Part shown: piece by piece, positions 1 through 5,841 of the stretch
How positions within the stretch are numbered: position 1 is the stretch's first letter
Layout of the letters: each line of letters opens with the position of its first letter
Program-made: the position numbers and the translations under genes
Source: Solirubrobacteraceae bacterium
Lineage (GTDB): Bacteria; Actinomycetota; Thermoleophilia; Solirubrobacterales; Solirubrobacteraceae
Reading direction: 5' to 3'
Assembly: GCA_030038955.1 (NCBI GenBank)
Contig: JASHQV010000356.1
Coordinates: forward strand, 1 to 9,473
Length of the DNA: 9,473 nucleotides
Notes under the pieces: generated by a model
What the model was told of the DNA's origin: nothing
Databases searched by the model: none
Seen by the model: only the letters and a program-made list of their open reading frames with translations

Positions 1-1
1 G

Positions 2-274
2 ACCACCAAGCCGAAGGCGAGGATCACCAAGGCGAAGATCAGCACCAAGCACCTGACGGCGAAGTTCACGTTCAAGGCAACCGGCAGCGTCACGGGCTTT
101 CAGTGCGCACTGGTGAAGCAGACCAAGAAGAAGAAGTGGCCAAACCCGTCGTTCGCGAGCTGCAAGTCGCCGAAGACCTACAAGCATCTCAAGGCCGCCA
201 AGTACATCTTCGAGGTGCGCGCACGCTCGAGCGCGGGCACGGGCGCGGTCGCCGAGCGGCACTTCAAGATCTGA
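2..274 (+). CDS. C-terminal end of secreted Ig/fibronectin-like protein (5' partial)
   Basis: The reading frame enters from the left edge and ends at TGA 272-274, giving the last 90 residues of a larger protein. The visible part is Lys/Thr-rich and beta-like. It has one Cys pair (C35 in GFQCAL, C54 in FASCKSP) followed by a YIFEVRARSSAGTG strand and the end VAERHFKI. The order FxC...FxxCxSP...L...YxFxVRAxxxAG is typical of Ig/fibronectin-like repeats in large exported proteins of high-GC Gram-positives, where the two cysteines probably form a disulfide. The N-terminus, signal peptide and any catalytic domain lie outside the window, so function cannot be assigned; adhesion or a wall-associated role is only a guess. 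A second, broken copy of this gene's 3' end sits at 2350-2406. In both places it converges on BTAD-regulator sequence on the other strand. Confidence 0.72.
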   Translation, partial: TTKPKARITKAKISTKHLTAKFTFKATGSVTGFQCALVKQTKKKKWPNPSFASCKSPKTYKHLKAAKYIFEVRARSSAGTGAVAERHFKI

Positions 275-327
275 TCCGAGATCAAGGACGGCCGCTCATC
301 TCACACGATCAGCAACTCCTCGAGCTC
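249..327. repeat. Diverged direct repeat, copy A (partner at 2381-2477)
   Basis: Bases 249-291 match 2381-2423 with only two differences (TGATCCGAGATC against TGAGCCGACATC). After 18 extra bases in the partner, 291-327 matches 2441-2477 with about four differences. The repeat covers the 3' end of the secreted Ig-like gene and the last eight codons plus stop of a BTAD regulator in convergent orientation. Similarity resumes at 332-436 against 2788-2885 after a gap of about 310 bp in this copy. Read directly from the two sequences. Confidence 0.85.
254..297 (+). terminator. Two-tier hairpin at convergent gene ends
   Basis: An outer 7-bp stem (GAGCGGC 254-260 with GCCGCTC 291-297) encloses an inner 5-bp stem (GATCT 268-272 with AGATC 279-283). 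The structure spans the stop codon of the upstream gene and lies between it and the leftward regulator remnant. That is where a bidirectional terminator would be. The outer stem is also present in the second copy (2386-2392 with 2441-2447), which suggests it predates the duplication. There is no U-tract, so the call is tentative. Confidence 0.35.
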
Positions 328-436
328 CTGGCGGGAGATCGCCAGCGCGCCAGCGCCAGCGCCACGTCCGCGTCGCCGCTGGAGGTTGCCGGAGCCGGGC
401 GTTCTCGCGCCGCTCGAGCGACAAATCCCGCTCGGG
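301..436 (-). pseudogene. Remnant of a BTAD-family regulator gene
   Basis: The minus strand here carries two separated pieces of a gene like the intact regulator at 2451-5465. The 301-327 piece encodes ELEELLIV plus stop, against EFEESLIV in the intact gene. The 332-436 piece corresponds to roughly residues 861-893 of the intact protein; ATSSGDADVALALAR aligns with ATSSGDPDAALALAR. About 310 bp between these pieces is missing. A one-base deletion (GCCAGC at 341-346 where the intact gene has GCCGAGC) puts the two pieces in different frames. Everything upstream, meaning the winged helix, TPR and ATPase parts, is absent. It cannot make a functional protein. The divergence is larger than expected for a fresh duplication, so it is either an old tandem copy or what is left of a paralogue. 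Confidence 0.8.
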
Positions 437-486
437 CGCCTGTTGTAGGCACGTTAGACTGCGCGCGCGGCAGTGCGCGCCACCAC

Positions 487-494
487 AAAGGAGG
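487..494 (+). promoter_or_regulatory. Strong Shine-Dalgarno fixing the start at 499
   Basis: AAAGGAGG lies 4 nt before ATG 499. The same frame is open from a GTG at 103, but that stretch overlaps the end of the secreted-protein gene and the regulator remnant. The perfect ribosome binding site and the signal peptide that starts at 499 decide the true start. Confidence 0.8.
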
Positions 495-498
495 TCTC

Positions 499-948
499 AT
501 GCGGTTCAGGTTGTGCCCGATCGTGGCAGCGACTCTGCTGGCCCTATTTGCAGTCGTAGGGATCGCGCTCGCGGCGAAGCCGAAGGCGGGATACACGTAC
601 AGGACGCCAGGCGCCGCAAGCCCATCGGTGTCCTTCAATGCCGTGAGCCGGAAGAAGCTGACCGACTTCTCGGCCGGGCTAGCGCTCAAGTGCAAATCAA
701 CGACATGCGGCGGCTACGGCGGGATCAAGTCGTTCAGTCGCAAGTCCGTCAAGGTCTCGAAGAAGGGCACCTTCAAGGTGACCGGCAACATCCTCTCGTA
801 CGACAACAAGAAGCTGGGCACTGAGACCGTGACCGGAAAATTCGTCAGCGCGACCAAGGTCAAAGGGAAGGTCACGACGCACGCCAACCTCGGGCAGTAC
901 AAAGGCGTGACCGAGAAATACACCGCTACGGGCACGCACTCTTCCTGA
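499..948 (+). CDS. Small exported beta-rich protein, function unknown
   Basis: 149 residues. Residues 1-25 form a typical Sec signal peptide: MRFR, a hydrophobic run ATLLALFAVVGIALA, then a probable cut before AKPKAG. The mature part of about 124 residues is basic and rich in Lys, Gly, Thr and Val. Short strands follow a pattern seen in many small secreted actinobacterial proteins: SVSFNAVSRKKLTDFSAGLA, a close Cys pair (C65, C70), a 'KVSKKGTFKVTG' strand, then 'VTGKFVSATKVKGKVT'. That recurring family, as I remember it, has no known biochemical role. No catalytic motif, membrane anchor or LPXTG signal is seen. The gene stands alone, with no partner on the same strand close by. It lies inside the segment flanked by the two diverged direct repeats. 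A weak -10-like TTAGAC at 454-459 has no convincing -35. Confidence 0.85.
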   Translation: MRFRLCPIVAATLLALFAVVGIALAAKPKAGYTYRTPGAASPSVSFNAVSRKKLTDFSAGLALKCKSTTCGGYGGIKSFSRKSVKVSKKGTFKVTGNILSYDNKKLGTETVTGKFVSATKVKGKVTTHANLGQYKGVTEKYTATGTHSS

Positions 949-1009
949 TAAGCGCCGGCGCGGCTCTAACGGGCCGCCCGTCACACCGTCGCGCGTGCAG
1001 GAGCTGTGT

Positions 1010-1039
1010 TCGAGGACCTGATCGTGGTCGGGTCCTCGA
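1010..1039 (+). terminator. Possible terminator hairpin after 499-948 gene
   Basis: A perfect 9-bp inverted repeat (TCGAGGACC 1010-1018 with GGTCCTCGA 1031-1039) has a 12-nt loop and lies about 60 nt past the stop of the exported-protein gene. There is no U-tract. A smaller hairpin (ACGGG/CCCGT, 969-981) is nearer the stop. Confidence 0.35.
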
Positions 1040-1706
1040 GCTCGGCTCGCCCGCGGGCTGAAGGTGGCTGAAGGTCCGTTGGGTCGTGCCACGCTCGCCG
1101 CGTCGACCCTGGCGAGCCGACAGACGAGTCAGGAGATACACCGCGCTGCTTGGTCTGCAGCTGCAGTCGCGGTGCGCAATCGACGGTCCGCCCGCGTGTT
1201 GTCGAGGGTCGTGGGTTTCTCGCAGGACGGCCTCTCTGGCCGGTCGCGCCGGCGCCGCAACGGCTACCGGGGCGGCAGGCCAAGCTACACCGACGGGCAG
1301 CCCAGGACGAGCAACAACGCTCCGGTGATCTGTTCAAACTGGTCTACGGCCCCGCGACGCTCTGGTGCGCGTGGAAGCGCGTGAAACGCAACCGGAGGTA
1401 GAAGACTGCCGCTGGTGATCGCCAGACCCGCTCACGGGTCGAGCAGATCGGCGTGCAGCGGCTCTCAGACGACGCCTCAGCTCATCACCGGCAGCTACCG
1501 TCCGCTGCCCGCCCACGAACGGTCGATCCCGCAGCGCTCCGAGAAGCTCAGAAGCCTGCAAAGCTGATTGATCCGTTTATCCGACAGTGCCTCGGCGACG
1601 GGGGCAGCGCGCATAGTCGTCGGCCGGCTAATGCTCCTCGCCTGCAGCAGCAGCGATGTCCCTGGCGTTGCAGCCGCCCCTCAACCCAACAAAGTGGCCG
1701 CCCTGG

Positions 1707-1721
1707 CTGGCGAGCCGCCAG
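1707..1721 (-). terminator. Small hairpin downstream of the 1772-2272 gene
   Basis: CTGGCG 1707-1712 pairs with CGCCAG 1716-1721 around a 3-nt loop, about 50 nt past the stop of the minus-strand gene. On the minus strand it is followed at some distance by a weak T-rich run. It is short, so the evidence is weak. Confidence 0.25.
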
Positions 1722-1771
1722 ACCCTAATCCGGCCCGATCCATTGCCGCGGCCAGGCTGCTCGTCTGATCA

Positions 1772-2272
1772 TCAGCCCAACACGATCCCGAAGTGTGAGC
1801 CCTTGGTCGTTGGGATCCTCGACGTGTTGACACGGATAGCCTCGCTTCTGGACCCCCGGGTGATCGTTCCTGTTCCAGATTTAGACGACTTGCACGTCGG
1901 GGCACCGACAGCACAGGCGTCGCCAGGGCCGCTATAGGTCCACCTCAGGAAGAGCTTCGCCTTGCGCCTGATGCTCCCGACCTTGAGTTTGGCAGTGCCG
2001 CCGCGTTGGCAAATCAGACCACCGCAATCTGCGCTGGCAATATGTAACTTGCCCACCTCTTTCGAGCCTTCACGAACCGAAACAGTGATCAGGGGGACTC
2101 CCTTGCTCACCGTCCGCCCGACGACAACACCTTTCAGTTTGAGGGTCCCCGGCTTGGCGCTAGTCGCTGGCACGACCACCGCCATCGGCAATGCGGCCGC
2201 TGCGATCACGATACCGACAGCCAAGACGGCTCTCCTGGCCATCGTGCCTGTCAGACCCGAACCCGCCGACAT
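1772..2272 (-). CDS. Exported four-cysteine protein, function unknown
   Basis: 166 residues from ATG 2272. This start is chosen because GGAGG lies 5 nt upstream. An in-frame ATG at 2332 has no such site and would add an unlikely hydrophilic leader. MARRAVLAVGIVIAAAALPM (11-30) is the core of a signal peptide or N-terminal membrane segment, with likely cleavage after VPATSA (residue 39). The mature part is basic and beta-like, with two close Cys pairs (DCGGLIC, C83/C88; ACAVGAPTC, C120/C127), suggesting two disulfides in an extracytoplasmic domain. GTLKLKGVVVGRTVSKGVPL and a 'WTYSGPGDAC' segment give no family I can name. It lies 178 bp downstream of the large BTAD regulator on the same strand and has its own leader region with a direct-repeat operator candidate. 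It may therefore be a target of that regulator, which is inference. Codon use is less GC-extreme than in the genes right of the tRNA. Confidence 0.78.
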   Translation of the reverse strand: MSAGSGLTGTMARRAVLAVGIVIAAAALPMAVVVPATSAKPGTLKLKGVVVGRTVSKGVPLITVSVREGSKEVGKLHIASADCGGLICQRGGTAKLKVGSIRRKAKLFLRWTYSGPGDACAVGAPTCKSSKSGTGTITRGSRSEAIRVNTSRIPTTKGSHFGIVLG

Positions 2273-2277
2273 ATCTG

Positions 2278-2282
2278 CCTCC
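2278..2282 (-). promoter_or_regulatory. Shine-Dalgarno for the gene starting at 2272
   Basis: The plus-strand CCTCC reads GGAGG on the minus strand, 5 nt before ATG 2272. It selects this start over the in-frame ATGs at 2332 (no site) and 2242 (weak site). Confidence 0.75.
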
Positions 2283-2326
2283 AATCGCAACGCGTAGAGA
2301 TATGACGCGCGATCGTCGCGAGCCAT

Positions 2327-2345
2327 CGTCACACGAACGTCACAC
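2327..2345 (-). promoter_or_regulatory. Direct-repeat operator candidate (SARP-type geometry)
   Basis: On the minus strand the sequence GTGTGACG-TTC-GTGTGACG is two identical octamers with a period of 11 bp, one DNA turn. It lies 55-73 bp upstream of ATG 2272. An AT-rich TCATATCT (2305-2298) about 20 bp downstream could be the -10. The repeats would then sit just upstream of the -35 position, where an activator would be expected. Known SARP regulators bind direct repeats with an 11-bp period next to the promoter, and a protein with a SARP-type DNA-binding domain is encoded immediately upstream. The link between this site and that protein is inference. Confidence 0.45.
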
Positions 2346-2349
2346 GGCA

Positions 2350-2406
2350 GGGTCTCGTGTCCGTCGGGGCTCAGGCCCGGTCGCCGAGCGGCACTTCAAG
2401 ATCTGA
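2350..2406 (+). pseudogene. Remnant of the 3' end of a secreted Ig-like gene
   Basis: The plus strand ends with codons for GSGPVAERHFKI and a stop at 2404-2406. This repeats the end of the 2-274 gene (GTGAVAERHFKI). Upstream similarity fades quickly: RVRRGSG here against EVRARSSAGTG there. The rest of the domain, including both cysteines, is missing; the preceding sequence is the leader of the minus-strand gene at 1772-2272. It is a leftover fragment converging on the intact regulator gene, the mirror image of the situation at 2-436. Confidence 0.7.
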
Positions 2407-2477
2407 GCCGACATCAAGGACGGCCTCGACATCAACGACGGCCGCTCGCCTCACACGATCAGCGACTCCTCGAACTC
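2381..2477. repeat. Diverged direct repeat, copy B (partner at 249-327)
   Basis: This is the partner of the 249-327 repeat, in the same orientation and offset by about 2.13 kb. It contains 18 bp more than copy A because of a local tandem duplication at 2410-2445. It spans the stop of the secreted-protein remnant and the last eight codons of the intact BTAD regulator. Confidence 0.85.
2410..2445. repeat. Two tandem 18-bp units
   Basis: GACATCAAGGACGGCCTC (2410-2427) is followed by GACATCAACGACGGCCGC (2428-2445), 16 of 18 positions identical. Copy A of the larger repeat (around 278-296) has only one unit. Either an expansion happened here or a collapse happened there. It lies between the two converging stop codons and is not coding. 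Confidence 0.8.
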
Positions 2478-5465
2478 GCGCAGCTGCGGCGGCAGCGGCA
2501 CCCCGAGCGCGTCGAGCGTCGAGCGGGCGCGGCGCAGCACGCTGAGCGCGGCGCCGTTGCGGCCCTGCTCGCGCAGGATCTCCGCGACGCGTAGGTAGCG
2601 GTCGTCCTCGTGCGGCGCGAGCTCGATCGTGCGCTCGACGATGCGCCGCGCGTCATCGAGGTCGCCGCGCCGAGCCGCCGCGGCGGCGCACAGGTCGAGC
2701 AGCTCCAGTACCGTGCGACGCGCCTGCTCGCGCGGCGCGTCCGCCCACTGCTCGTAGAGGTCGTGAGGCAGCAGCTCCCCGCGGTAGCGGGAGATCGCCG
2801 AGCGCGCCAGCGCCAGCGCCGCGTCCGGGTCGCCGCTGGAGGTCGCCAGGGCCTGGCGGGCTTCCTGCTTGAAGCGCTCGAGATCGACGTGGACCTCGGG
2901 TCCGATTCGCAGCAGCTCTCCTTCGCGCTGGACCACGTTCGGTGCGTCCTCGCGCAGCCGTCCGAGCACCGTCCGCAGGCGGTTGCGTCCGGCCGCCGGG
3001 TCGGTCTCCGGCCACAGCGACTCGATCGCGCGCTCGGCGTGAACCGTGCCGCCGCAGGCGACCACCAGCTTCAGCAGCTGCGCCCCCTGGCCGACGCGGA
3101 TGTCCACCGGCCGCCCGCCGTATGTCAACTCGAAGCGACCGAGCACGGCGACCGCCAGCGGCAGCGACGAGGCCTCGAGCGCGGCCGCCGCCGGCGACCC
3201 CGTCTCGACAGCCAGTGCCAGCAGCGCTTGGGTCAGCTCCCGTTCCTTGATCAGTGGGACGTTGGGCTGTCCAAGGCGCGCTGCCTCGTCGAACGCATGG
3301 GCCGCCAGCGAGCCCGCAGAGGCGTCCCCCCGGCGCAGTGCCGCATACGCGCGCAGCAGCGTGACCCGCCAAAACTCGCGTGGCACGATCCCACGGTCGT
3401 ACACCGCCACGAGCCGCTCCTCGGCCAGCGCTGGATCGCCATGGCGAGCGAGCAGCGCGCACTCCGCCATCGCGATCATCCGCTCGGCGTCGCCGGGATC
3501 GGCCTGGGCGCGCTCCAGGTACTCCCACGCGAGCATTTGTCCGGTCCGCGCGAGCGACTCCGCCGCGTCCGCGAGGAAGTCGAAGCGTCCATGCTCCCAC
3601 CAGTCGGCGCGGTTGGCCTCAGCCTGTTGCACGTGCTCCAGGGTCGCCTCCGTGTCGCCGCGGATCGACGCCTGGATCGCACGTTCCCAGTGCACGTAGG
3701 CGATCTTGTTGGCGGAGTCGGCAAGCGTGCGTGCGATCCTGAGGATCTCTGCGTAGTCGGCATCCGCCTCCTCGAAACGCCCGAGCTCGTTCAGCACCTT
3801 CGCCCGGAAGAGCAGTACCGACGTGTAGCGTCGGGGATTGTCCAGCGACAGCGTGACCCCCTCGTTGAGGATCCTCAGAGCCTCTAGAGGCCGGCCGAGC
3901 TCGAACTCGATCCATACCGCCCGGTACGGGATCAGCGCGGCCGCCGCCGCGCGCTGACCGAGGCCCAGCAGGATCTCGTACGCCCGATCGAAGTACACGC
4001 CCGCCTCGCGCATCCGCTCAGCCGAGCGACGTCCGCCCTTGTCGGACTGCCACCACACCGCCTTGCCGATCACCGACAGCGCGCGTGCGCGGGTGAGCTG
4101 CTCCCGATCGCCGGCGGTCTTGAGAATCCGCTGCGCAAGCTCCTCCGCTTGAGCGGGCGTTGTGCCGTCGAGCACGAGGTCGGTCGCCAGCTCGGCGTCG
4201 ACGGCGCGGCGCAGCTCCGGTTCATCGTCCTCGCTGACGATTGCGTCGAGCCGCTGCACGAGCCCCGCCCGCCGCTGTAGGAGGTTCGCCGCGTGGCAAG
4301 CCCGCACGGCGTGCAGCAGCGCCATCGGAAAGCGGTCGAGCACCGCATCCGGGACGCGGTCGATCACCGACAGCAACTCGAGCACCTCGACTCGCTCGAC
4401 ATCGCGCGCCTCGGACTCGGCCAGCAGTCGCGCCGTCTGCTCGACCTCGCCAGCCGCGAGCAGCAGCTGGAGCGCCGCGACGAGCTGGTCCCTCGACCGG
4501 TAGTACCGGGCCGCGCGGCCTAGAACTAGCGGATCTGGGTCGCCGAGCTGAGCGAGATAGTCCCGCACGGGACCCGGAAGCTCCCACCAACCGTTTCCAG
4601 CCGGAGTCATCGGCAGGCCCAGCGCCCGCGCCCGCTCGAAGCAGTCAGGCTGACCGCTCACGGCAGCGCAGAGTTCTTTGTCGAGCAACGGCAGTGGTGC
4701 GATCTGTGCGACCAGGCCACGATCCGGGCCGAGCGCCACCAGCAGCTCATCGAGGACCGCGCCGACGGACATCGACGGCTGACCCGACTCCCCACCGACG
4801 CCCCCGAGCTCACGCAGCGGCGTGTCAGTGCGCTTGGCGCGCGAGATGGCGAGCACGGCGGCAGCCGTCCAGCCGCCGGTCGCCGCGTCGAGCAGGCGCG
4901 CCTCGTCGGCGGAGACCTCCAGGCCAAACCCGGAGCGGCACAGCGCGAGCGTCTCATCCGCGCGCAACGCCAGATCATCCCCGTCGAGCAACACCGACTC
5001 AGCCCGGCGCAGACGCTCGCTGCCCTCTGGCAGCCCGCGCGCGAGCACCACCAATCGTTGCGGAAGCGCGACGCGAGCCGCGATCCGCTCGATCAGCTGC
5101 CCAGCGTCACGGGCCGCATGATGCGCATCGTCGATCATGATCGCGCACGATTCCTCCCGAAGCGCGTCGAGCATCGCATCGACAGCACCGGCCGGATCAG
5201 CACCGGCCGCGCTCATCGCCTCGCGCGCGTCTGTGAACCCCGCTCGCGCCACCGCCGCCCGCAGGCGGGCCGCGAGCAGCCCAGCGGAGAGCTCGCCCGG
5301 CTCGAGCAGCACCTCGACCGGCACCACGCCCCAACCTTCGACGAGCTCCGCACCCAGGACCGTCTTGCCGTAGCCAGCTGCGGCCTCGACCACGACGACC
5401 GCTGCGCCGGCGCATCGATCGGTCAGCCTCGGACGCGGAACATGGTGGGGCGGCAGCCGGCTCAT
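2451..5465 (-). CDS. Large MalT-like ATPase regulator with C-terminal SARP/BTAD domain
   Basis: 1004 residues from ATG 5465. An in-frame ATG at 5555 would add 30 residues, but those codons (TTA, AGG, AGA, AGT) lack the GC-rich third positions of the gene, while MSRLPPHHVPRPRL resembles the usual start of MalT-like ATPases. Neither start has a clear Shine-Dalgarno. Order: STAND-type P-loop NTPase with Walker A AAAGYGKT (28-35) and Walker B IMIDDAHH (109-116); a long helical, TPR-like region (about 340-750); then from about 768 an OmpR/SARP winged helix (VLGRFELTYGGRPVDI ... ESLWPETDP) and a BTAD helical domain (about 858-1000, from HVDLERF). Known SARP/AfsR proteins use this winged helix to bind direct repeats and recruit RNA polymerase. 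The ATPase/TPR part probably senses a ligand or partner. The domain order is reversed compared with AfsR. Its 3' end has a degraded copy at 301-436. Targets are unknown; the exported-protein gene just downstream is a candidate. Confidence 0.93.
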   Translation of the reverse strand: MSRLPPHHVPRPRLTDRCAGAAVVVVEAAAGYGKTVLGAELVEGWGVVPVEVLLEPGELSAGLLAARLRAAVARAGFTDAREAMSAAGADPAGAVDAMLDALREESCAIMIDDAHHAARDAGQLIERIAARVALPQRLVVLARGLPEGSERLRRAESVLLDGDDLALRADETLALCRSGFGLEVSADEARLLDAATGGWTAAAVLAISRAKRTDTPLRELGGVGGESGQPSMSVGAVLDELLVALGPDRGLVAQIAPLPLLDKELCAAVSGQPDCFERARALGLPMTPAGNGWWELPGPVRDYLAQLGDPDPLVLGRAARYYRSRDQLVAALQLLLAAGEVEQTARLLAESEARDVERVEVLELLSVIDRVPDAVLDRFPMALLHAVRACHAANLLQRRAGLVQRLDAIVSEDDEPELRRAVDAELATDLVLDGTTPAQAEELAQRILKTAGDREQLTRARALSVIGKAVWWQSDKGGRRSAERMREAGVYFDRAYEILLGLGQRAAAAALIPYRAVWIEFELGRPLEALRILNEGVTLSLDNPRRYTSVLLFRAKVLNELGRFEEADADYAEILRIARTLADSANKIAYVHWERAIQASIRGDTEATLEHVQQAEANRADWWEHGRFDFLADAAESLARTGQMLAWEYLERAQADPGDAERMIAMAECALLARHGDPALAEERLVAVYDRGIVPREFWRVTLLRAYAALRRGDASAGSLAAHAFDEAARLGQPNVPLIKERELTQALLALAVETGSPAAAALEASSLPLAVAVLGRFELTYGGRPVDIRVGQGAQLLKLVVACGGTVHAERAIESLWPETDPAAGRNRLRTVLGRLREDAPNVVQREGELLRIGPEVHVDLERFKQEARQALATSSGDPDAALALARSAISRYRGELLPHDLYEQWADAPREQARRTVLELLDLCAAAAARRGDLDDARRIVERTIELAPHEDDRYLRVAEILREQGRNGAALSVLRRARSTLDALGVPLPPQLREFEESLIV

Positions 5466-5716
5466 CTGCAGGGTCCGCGAGGCGGAGCCGAACGATGGCT
5501 TACTCCCGCGTCTCCTAGCCCCCGGAACCTCGCGCGACGAGCGTAAGTCTTGCATAGCCGCGGGCCCGTCGCTTGAGTCGTTAGCCAGTGTCGACGCGCC
5601 GTAGGGCTGGTCCTCGCGCTTCGCAGGTTTCGCGTCTTGACTTGGCGGTGTGTCTGGCTTTCTTGGGCTCCTCCACGTTCTGGGTGACGGCGCCGCCCGC
5701 CAATCCCGCTCAGCTG

Positions 5717-5743
5717 CTCCGGGGTTTGAGCTTCGACCCGGAG
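5717..5743 (-). terminator. Hairpin directly after tRNA-Arg
   Basis: CTCCGGG 5717-5723 pairs with CCCGGAG 5737-5743 (7 bp, 13-nt loop). The stem begins at the base next to the tRNA discriminator. It fits a terminator or 3'-processing element for the tRNA transcript. There is no U-tract. The 250 bp between it and the regulator start hold no convincing gene. Confidence 0.45.
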
Positions 5744-5815
5744 TGCCCCCGGCAGGAATCGAACCCGCATCCCGCGCTTAGGAGGCGCGTGCTCTATCCG
5801 TTGAGCTACGAGGGC
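5744..5815 (-). tRNA. tRNA-Arg, anticodon CCT
   Basis: The 72-nt minus-strand cloverleaf is complete. The acceptor is GCCCTCG/CGGGGGC with one T-G wobble. The D arm is GCTC/GAGC with an 8-nt loop, and the anticodon stem CGCGC/GCGCG encloses loop CTCCTAA. The 4-nt variable loop is followed by a T arm GCGGG-TTCGATT-CCTGC with one G-T pair, and the discriminator is A. The loop gives anticodon CCT, decoding AGG. CCA is not encoded (CTC follows). It lies 26 bp downstream of the 5842-6591 gene on the same strand with no terminator between, so the two may be co-transcribed. tRNA 3' ends are common integration sites, and accessory-looking DNA begins just beyond this one, but no second copy of the 3' end was found in the window. 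Confidence 0.95.
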
Positions 5816-5841
5816 GGAGCGCGCCCCGGCGTCCCCAGAGG

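Larger units (their letters stand above)
949..1771. other. Gene-poor stretch, no credible gene
   Basis: Open frames exist on both strands but none has a ribosome binding site, recognisable motifs or the GC-rich third positions of the neighbouring genes. The best candidates are plus-strand frames ending at 1401 (last residues ATLWCAWKRVKRNRR) and 1768. They could be decayed gene ends, but I recognise no family. Base composition looks more even than in the genes to the right. Visible structures are a GCGCCGGCGC palindrome at 952-961, hairpins at 969-981, 1010-1039 and 1707-1721, and a CGTCACAC octamer at 979-986 that recurs twice at 2327-2345. I see no tRNA, IS end or array. Confidence 0.6.

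Noticed and set aside
103..498. In-frame N-terminal extension of the exported protein from GTG 103
   Set aside because: It overlaps the secreted-protein end and the regulator remnant. The perfect Shine-Dalgarno and signal peptide place the start at 499.
2610..3887. 425-codon plus-strand open frame
   Set aside because: Antisense to the BTAD regulator, whose domains are clear; the product is Arg/Gln-rich without motifs.
5466..5555. 30-residue N-terminal extension of the BTAD regulator
   Set aside because: Codon use (TTA, AGG, AGA, AGT) is unlike the gene and the family-like start MSRLPPHHVPRPRL begins at 5465; it is kept only as an alternative start.
5581..5676. 31-codon minus-strand GTG frame (begins VEEPKKARHTAK)
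   Set aside because: No ribosome binding site, poor third-position GC and no recognised family; probably chance.
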